This document shows, piece by piece, positions 5,542-10,034 of a DNA stretch of 10,034 nt. Each line of letters begins with the position of its first letter. Within the stretch, counting starts at the first letter, position 1. The position numbers and the translations under genes are program-made. This DNA is from CBDUJZ01 sp047629415 (lineage in GTDB: Bacteria > Myxococcota_A > Bradymonadia > REDH01). The notes below the pieces were generated by a model that was given only the letters and a program-made list of their open reading frames with translations, did not search any database and was not told the origin of the DNA. The stretch spans positions 1 to 10,034 of the forward strand of contig JBLHWZ010000207.1 of the NCBI GenBank assembly GCA_047629415.1. Reading direction: 5' to 3'.

Positions 5542-8292
5542 CTAGAGGTCGTGGATGGTCGCTTCTGTCTGCGCGAGGATTCGCCGCATCTCGAGTCGCT
5601 GAAAGATCTCTCGAGCGAGCTCGAGGTGCTGCTTACCCTGAACGAGCAGGCGCTGCTCGATGAGGTACGTGCCGAAGCTGTGGAACGTGCGGCCAAGTTC
5701 ACGCTCGTCCTCGAGGGCTTTGAAGAGGTCGATCGCGCGGCGGAACGCTTCTTCCGCCAGCTTGCCGCCTTCTTCCCCGGAGTCGTCGAACATGGTCTGG
5801 CCGTGTAGCTCGCCGATTGTGCGGAGGGCGATGCCTTCCATCGCGCGGGAGCGGAGCGATCGTGCAAGCTCAAGCGCCTCGTCCGCGTGGTCGAGCGCAA
5901 GGCGCTGATTCCCTTTCCGGGACTGCAACACGCCAAGGTTTCTGATCGAGTCAAAGAGCACGCGCCGATCGTTCATGGACTCTGCGATACTCGAGGCCTC
6001 GCCCAAGCGAGCTTCAGCGGCCTCCAAGTGCCCCTGTGAGAGTTCCGCTTCCCCAAGGTTGTTCAGCAGCATCGCTTCCAATCCCCTGTCTCCGGAGTCG
6101 CGAGCGACACCCACGGCCTCGGACCATATACGCGCCGCGGAAGCGGAGTCTCCACGCTCCTCGAAAATTACGCCGATCGTGTTGAGCGACTCGGCGATGC
6201 CCTGCAGGTCGTTCTCCTCTCGTCGAATCTCGAGAGATTCGCGGAAGCGGGCGAGAGCGTTCTGGAACTGACCGCGATAGACGAGCAGCGTTCCGATGCT
6301 GGAGAGAGAACGGGCGAGGGCCCGCCGGTTGCCGAGCTCACGCCGAATCTCAAGTGCGCCCTTATACGCGTGTTCTGCGTAGTCGTACTGGCCGCGAATC
6401 CAGTGGATTTGCCCCGTATTGTCGAGGGTAGACGCGACCCCTGCTCGATCCTCGAGCGACTCGAACCGTCCTCGCGCACGGTGGAATAGGTCGAGGGCGG
6501 AGTCGTAGTCGCCGACTGCCCGGCGTACCTGCCCAAGTTTTTCGAAGGCGATCGCCAGTCGGCGGCCGCTGCTCACCTGCCACGCGATCTGCGCCAGCTC
6601 CGTGAACGCCGCGACCGCGTCGTCGTGCCGACCCGAGAGAGCATAGAGGCTACCCAGGTCGTCGAGGAGATCGGCGCGGTTCAGCTCGTCCGCCGCGTCC
6701 AGCAGTTCGAGCGCCGACTCCAAGTGAGTGACCGCTCGGTCGTTGGCATAACGGTGCTGACACAATCGGCCCGCTCGCGCGTAAAAATCAGAGGCGCGGT
6801 CGACGAGTCCGCCGGAAGCGAGGTGACCGGCGATGGCAACGAGGAAGCGTTCTGGGTCCGCTGCGGAACGTACTTGCAGCCACTGCGCGACGCGCAGATG
6901 CATGCGCGTCGTCTCGTCCTCGCGCAGATCGGAGCGATGCATCCGCCGCTCAACCCAGTGTTTGAAGGAGAACTCGCGCTCACCTCGAAGGGAAGAGCCT
7001 GGATGCTCACGAAGGATGTCTCGGCGAACGAGCGCTTCGAGCTCCGCGACGATTTGTGATTGGTCATCGCGCCCATCGAGAGCGGCCGTATCGTCGGGAG
7101 ACGTACGTCGTTGTCGATGCAAAGCCACGACGGCGCCTAGCCAGAATGTGTCTCCAATGATCGCAGCGTCACGCAACCGAAGTCGCTCAGGCTCCGAGAG
7201 GTGTTCCAGTCGCGCGCGAACCACTTCCTCGACCTCACCGGGAAGCTCCGTCTCGTCAAACTTCGAGAGGTCCGCGGTCCAAAAGTTGCCTCTGGTATCG
7301 ATGACCCCGCTCTGGATGAGGATGCGGATTCCTTCCTCCACGACGAGCGGATTGCCGACCGCAACCATCGTCAGTCGCTGCACGATCGTGTCCGGCAGGT
7401 TTTCAACGCGGGAGAGAATGGCACGTACCAACTCGGAGACATCGGCGTCCGCTAGCCGTGTCATCGAAACAGAGTGGATCGCCTCTTCGGAGAGATCGCC
7501 GGCGAGTGCACTCGCGCTGAACCCTTCTGTGGCTTCGTTGGCCGTCGCGATGAGCACAAACGGGGTGTCGGCCACCTGCGGCAGAACCTCAGCAAGCAGC
7601 GAAATCGTCTCGGCGCCGGCGTGATCGATGTCGTCGATCGCGAGCACGAGCGGCTGTCGCGAGGCATCCGCCCGTAGAAGTGCGGTGAGCGCCCGCCGCC
7701 ATCCTGACTCAACCTCCTCGCGCGAATCGTTCGGCGTCTCGGACAGGCCGAGCATCTGCGAGAGTCGTCCGGCGACCTCTACGCCCCTCTCTCCGCCGAC
7801 CAGCGCCCCAATGCCGTCCGACAATCTTGAGCCGTGCTCCGCTGGATCCGCTAGTCGCGGGAGGTAGAACCGGTCGTTCAGCAGCTGTGTGATCGCAGAG
7901 TAAGGCTGAAGCTGACCTTCGCGAACGTAGGCCTTGGGCATCAACGCGTCCGGATACCTCTCCACAAGTTCAGAGTTCACAGCGTCTAGGAGCCGGGTGC
8001 GCCCGCAGCCTTCGGGCCCAGTGATCGTGATGAGAGCACCGCTTTGCTCGTTCACCGCGGTGTCGATCACGGCGAGGATCTGTTCGACGGTCTCGGCTCG
8101 TCCAACGAAGGGAGAGTCTACCCCGAAGATCCTCCAGCTCTCGCGAGACGAAGCTGCCCGAGCCATCGAATCGTCGGTCGCGCGGAAGCCAAGAGGCGCG
8201 CCGCAGTAGAGACAGTAATCGGTCGGCGTCTCATTCACGTGTCCGCACTCGGGGCAGACTCGGGCGAATTTCACTTCGCTATCGGAGCTCAT
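5542..8292 (-). CDS. Zinc-ribbon / AAA (STAND) ATPase / TPR protein
   Basis: A 916-residue cytoplasmic protein. An N-terminal zinc ribbon has C13, C16, C27 and C30 (CPECGH... CLYCGAPLG). The ATPase module (AAA_16-like) starts at FVGRAETV (62-69). Its P-loop reads GPEGCGRTRLL (92-102), with Arg98 where Lys is usual. Walker B is LVLAIDDIDHAG (215-226), a sensor-like strand is FVLIATANE (245-253), and the STAND motif GNPLVVEE is at 313-320. A helical part follows, then about ten TPR-like repeats (503-900) spaced almost exactly 40 residues apart (542, 580, 620, 660, 700, 740, 780, 820). In related proteins a class III adenylate cyclase or Ser/Thr kinase domain usually lies between the ribbon and the ATPase or before it; here it is absent. 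It is probably a signalling or scaffolding switch. The partner is unknown, and the SRPBCC gene follows directly. Confidence 0.85.
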   Translation of the reverse strand: MSSDSEVKFARVCPECGHVNETPTDYCLYCGAPLGFRATDDSMARAASSRESWRIFGVDSPFVGRAETVEQILAVIDTAVNEQSGALITITGPEGCGRTRLLDAVNSELVERYPDALMPKAYVREGQLQPYSAITQLLNDRFYLPRLADPAEHGSRLSDGIGALVGGERGVEVAGRLSQMLGLSETPNDSREEVESGWRRALTALLRADASRQPLVLAIDDIDHAGAETISLLAEVLPQVADTPFVLIATANEATEGFSASALAGDLSEEAIHSVSMTRLADADVSELVRAILSRVENLPDTIVQRLTMVAVGNPLVVEEGIRILIQSGVIDTRGNFWTADLSKFDETELPGEVEEVVRARLEHLSEPERLRLRDAAIIGDTFWLGAVVALHRQRRTSPDDTAALDGRDDQSQIVAELEALVRRDILREHPGSSLRGEREFSFKHWVERRMHRSDLREDETTRMHLRVAQWLQVRSAADPERFLVAIAGHLASGGLVDRASDFYARAGRLCQHRYANDRAVTHLESALELLDAADELNRADLLDDLGSLYALSGRHDDAVAAFTELAQIAWQVSSGRRLAIAFEKLGQVRRAVGDYDSALDLFHRARGRFESLEDRAGVASTLDNTGQIHWIRGQYDYAEHAYKGALEIRRELGNRRALARSLSSIGTLLVYRGQFQNALARFRESLEIRREENDLQGIAESLNTIGVIFEERGDSASAARIWSEAVGVARDSGDRGLEAMLLNNLGEAELSQGHLEAAEARLGEASSIAESMNDRRVLFDSIRNLGVLQSRKGNQRLALDHADEALELARSLRSRAMEGIALRTIGELHGQTMFDDSGEEGGKLAEEAFRRAIDLFKALEDERELGRTFHSFGTYLIEQRLLVQGKQHLELAREIFQRLEMRRILAQTEATIHDL

Positions 8293-8348
8293 TGGGACTC
8301 ACTCATTGCGGCGCACATAGAGTGCGACTCGTCGATTGGGGAGCCTTT

Positions 8349-8377
8349 GCGATAGCTCGAACAAATGGGGTGGTCAA
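8349..8377 (-). promoter_or_regulatory. Candidate promoter of the ATPase/TPR gene
   Basis: On the minus strand TTGACC (8377-8372, 5/6) is followed after 17 bases by TATCGC (8354-8349, 3/6). It would give a leader of about 50 bases. The -10 is weak; no strong ribosome site precedes the ATG at 8292. Confidence 0.35.
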
Positions 8378-8473
8378 ACGAGAAGTCGGCGGCAAGAACG
8401 CGCGGAAATAGAGCGAGCAGCGCCGCGGTTTCAGTATATAGAGAGCCGCCCAGACGATCTCTGCTCCCTCCGC

Positions 8474-8502
8474 TTGCCCACGTCGCCTTACACTTCTATT
8501 GT
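8474..8502 (+). promoter_or_regulatory. Candidate promoter of the secreted acidic-tail protein gene
   Basis: TTGCCC (8474-8479, 4/6) and TATTGT (8497-8502, 4/6) are separated by 17 bases. The predicted start near 8509 leaves only about 17 bases before the ATG at 8526, and no Shine-Dalgarno is visible there. Confidence 0.4.
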
Positions 8503-8525
8503 CGGGCTAACCTCAACACAAAGCG

Positions 8526-9500
8526 ATGATGCGACTTATTGCGATAATTGCCCTCACTTTCTGCTCCGCGACCGCTTTCGCAGACTCTCCGCTTGTTGCG
8601 GCGCTCGGGGGCTTGGAGTGGGGCGCCTCGAGCGAGACCGTACTCTCCCATCATAGAGAGCGAATCCTTGAGGAGTATCGGACAGAGATCGCCGGTATTC
8701 GTGACCCGATCGAGATTGATAGACGGCGCCGCGAGGCGGAAGACACGTTCCTCCAGATTGAAGGGAGCCACACCGAGTTCACAGGCCCTCGCACTGGATT
8801 CGAGGTCTCGGTGATCCAGGACGAAGTGCGAGCCAATGCCGACCAGTCGGTCGTCTCGGTGCGCGACGAGTGGAGCACTTACTACTACATCTTTGTTGCT
8901 GACGAACTGCAGAAGGTCATCGTCACGTACGATCAGGCGTCGATGGGCTTTGTCGGCTTCGAGGCTTTCATCGAGCGGCTCGAGTCTGAGGTTGGAGGGC
9001 CCACAGCGACTGACTGGGAGGTGGATGACATCGGTGTGCGCCACATGACCCGGGCGACCTGGGAGGACGAGGAAGCTAGAGTTCGAGCCGAAGACAAGTC
9101 CGACATGTTCGCGTCGTTCCTGCTCGTCCACATCGACGTAGATCTCGTCGAGGAGTCTCCGGGCGACTCGGTCGCGCAGCCCAGGCGAGTGGCTGGAAGC
9201 CGCGACATCGGCTCGCTGATTCGCCGAATCGATGAGGAGGCCCCTGCCGAGGTTCGGAACAACGATAACGTTGTTGACGGAATCCTTGGGACCCGGACCG
9301 AGGTTGATCTCAGACTGCCTGAAGATGGTGCCCCGCTCGGGGACGAGGGCGCGGCGGGCGAGCCCGGTATCTCGGCGATGGATGACGAAGAAGAACTCGA
9401 AGACTCTGAGCGACGGGAGAGGCCGGCGCGAAGCTCTTCATCCAGTCGGTCAGACGACGAGGACGAAGAGGAAGAGGAAGAGGGCGAGATCATCTACTGA
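8526..9500 (+). CDS. Secreted protein of unknown function with acidic C-terminal tail
   Basis: A 324-residue protein I do not recognise. It has a signal peptide, MMRLIAIIALTFCSATAFA, with an AFA type I cleavage site before D20; the Cys at 13 is not in a good lipobox because Phe precedes it. The mature part opens with LGGLEWGASSETVLSHHRE; a short WG.S..V motif like this occurs in several periplasmic proteins of unknown role. It continues as a mixed alpha/beta domain to about residue 215 (for example YYYIFVADELQKVIVTYD). After that comes a long charged, low-complexity region: Glu/Asp/Arg-rich with a serine run (SSSSSR), then DDEDEEEEEEG and the end EIIY. The tail is probably disordered and could bind cations or cell-surface partners; this is inference. 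The ATG at 8526 is followed at once by a second ATG (8529), either of which may be used. The gene is divergent from the ATPase/TPR gene and precedes a minisatellite. Confidence 0.8.
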   Translation: MMRLIAIIALTFCSATAFADSPLVAALGGLEWGASSETVLSHHRERILEEYRTEIAGIRDPIEIDRRRREAEDTFLQIEGSHTEFTGPRTGFEVSVIQDEVRANADQSVVSVRDEWSTYYYIFVADELQKVIVTYDQASMGFVGFEAFIERLESEVGGPTATDWEVDDIGVRHMTRATWEDEEARVRAEDKSDMFASFLLVHIDVDLVEESPGDSVAQPRRVAGSRDIGSLIRRIDEEAPAEVRNNDNVVDGILGTRTEVDLRLPEDGAPLGDEGAAGEPGISAMDDEEELEDSERRERPARSSSSSRSDDEDEEEEEEGEIIY

Positions 9501-9665
9501 TCCGCTCTGTCTCGCTCTAGCTCTGTCTCGCTCTAGCTCTCGCTCTGGCTCGCTCTAGCTCTCGCTCTGGCTCGCTCTGTCTCGCTCTGGCTCGCTCTGT
9601 CTCGCTCTGGCTCGCTCTGTCTCGCTCTGGCTCGCTCTGGCTCGCTCTGTCTCGCTCTGTCTCGA
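9501..9665. repeat. Period-10 minisatellite (CTCGCTCTGK)
   Basis: Between 9561 and 9660 ten exact 10-bp units, CTCGCTCTG plus G or T, follow one another; their last bases run G,T,G,T,G,T,G,G,T,T. From 9501 to 9560 the array is irregular, with CTAG-containing variants (CTCGCTCTAG) and 2- or 6-base part units; it fades at CTCGATTGTC (9661-9670). The top strand is mostly pyrimidine. It occupies most of the 224 bp between the acidic-tail gene and the lipoprotein gene. No spacers are present, so it is not CRISPR. Confidence 0.95.
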
Positions 9666-9724
9666 TTGTCTCCCGCGCGGACTCCGACTACCGGGATCGG
9701 TGTTGAATCTCTCACCGGTTGATC

Positions 9725-10034
9725 ATGCGCTTCCAAACACGCCTCGCCCCTCTTGTCGCCGTCTTGTCGCTCGCCTCCTGCAGTGACGATGAAGTCACCG
9801 ACCGTACCTCTCTGCTTGATTCGCAGCCGCTCAGCATGTCCTCGGACGTGCGCGGCCTGTCGCTTTTTGTTGAGGCCGTAGAGACCTTGGGGCCTCGCCT
9901 CATCGAGGACGCCGAGTTCGCCGATAATCTCGTCTACACCGAGCAGATCTACTCTGAGTTCGCGCACGCTCGAGTGGGTAATGCGGATCGTGCTTCTGAG
10001 CCGCGATTCGACGTGCGAACAGCGGCGTTCTACG
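9725..10034 (+). CDS. Lipoprotein of unknown function, N-terminal part (runs off the window)
   Basis: An open frame from ATG 9725 to the last base, 103 residues plus one base, with no stop. The N terminus MRFQTRLAPLVAVLSLASC is a lipoprotein signal peptide with lipobox LASC; Cys19 would be lipidated, followed by SDDE. The visible mature part (for example VRGLSLFVEAVETLGPRLIE) is not one I recognise. An alternative TTG start at 9719 is in frame, but no ribosome site favours either. The acidic-tail gene lies upstream on the same strand beyond the minisatellite, and both products are exported. The long minus-strand open frame over this stretch (9533-9967) is only the mirror of the repeat and of this gene. 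Confidence 0.75.
   Translation, partial: MRFQTRLAPLVAVLSLASCSDDEVTDRTSLLDSQPLSMSSDVRGLSLFVEAVETLGPRLIEDAEFADNLVYTEQIYSEFAHARVGNADRASEPRFDVRTAAFY

Noticed and set aside
5038..5808. 256-residue plus-strand open frame
   Set aside because: It covers the SRPBCC gene and the end of the TPR gene in antisense, and reads as low-complexity Arg/Leu-rich sequence.
6833..7624. 263-residue Ser/Arg/Thr-rich plus-strand frame
   Set aside because: Composition is typical of an antisense frame; the minus strand here encodes the ATPase motifs.
8556..8570. Lipoprotein signal at the Cys13 of the acidic-tail protein
   Set aside because: The residue before Cys is Phe, which does not fit a lipobox; an AFA type I site follows after six residues.
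9561..9660. Possible CRISPR array
   Set aside because: The units are 10 bp and directly joined, with no spacers and no cas genes nearby.
9533..9967. Long minus-strand open frame rich in Arg, Ser, Glu and Gln
   Set aside because: Its C-terminal half is only the translated 10-bp repeat and its first half lies antisense to a lipoprotein gene with a clear signal peptide and lipobox.

Overview
The window reads as a chromosomal housekeeping and regulatory segment of a GC-rich (roughly 60% by eye) Gram-negative bacterium. Signs of this are type I and lipoprotein signal peptides, a secreted murein endopeptidase, an ECF sigma factor, an RpoH-type sigma factor, and a large zinc-ribbon/STAND-ATPase/TPR protein. 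That mix is typical of Myxococcota and related deltaproteobacterial lineages. This placement is inference from gene content; no rRNA or other marker in the window confirms it. No transposase, integrase, CRISPR array, tRNA or rRNA was seen.

Left part (1-2914): the 3' end of an ECF sigma factor gene (+) faces dnaJ (-) across a repeat-rich spacer. dnaJ is divergent from an rpoH-like heat-shock sigma gene (+) across a 387-bp region that holds candidate promoters for both and a long inverted repeat just upstream of the rpoH Shine-Dalgarno. The rpoH-like gene ends in a clear intrinsic terminator that overlaps its stop codon. A heat-shock sigma factor beside a DnaJ co-chaperone suggests a protein-quality-control locus.

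Middle part (2913-5070): a secreted protein with three LysM domains and a MepA-type (M74) LAS peptidase domain has a compact promoter whose perfect -35 box begins inside the T-run of the rpoH terminator. After 42 bp follows an indole-3-glycerol-phosphate-synthase-like TIM barrel that seems to have lost several catalytic residues. This stretch ends in a short tandem repeat and a hairpin, where it meets convergent minus-strand genes.

Right part (5071-10034): a minus-strand pair, a 916-residue zinc-ribbon/AAA/TPR protein followed 12 bp later by a small SRPBCC-fold protein, is divergent from a secreted protein of unknown function with an acidic C-terminal tail. After that gene lies a period-10 minisatellite (about 9501-9665), then the start of a lipoprotein gene cut off by the window end.

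I see no clearly new multi-gene system. The best leads are the degenerate TrpC-like protein, the Walker A Lys-to-Arg change in the AAA/TPR protein and its missing cyclase or kinase domain, the nested inverted repeat before rpoH, and the period-10 minisatellite.
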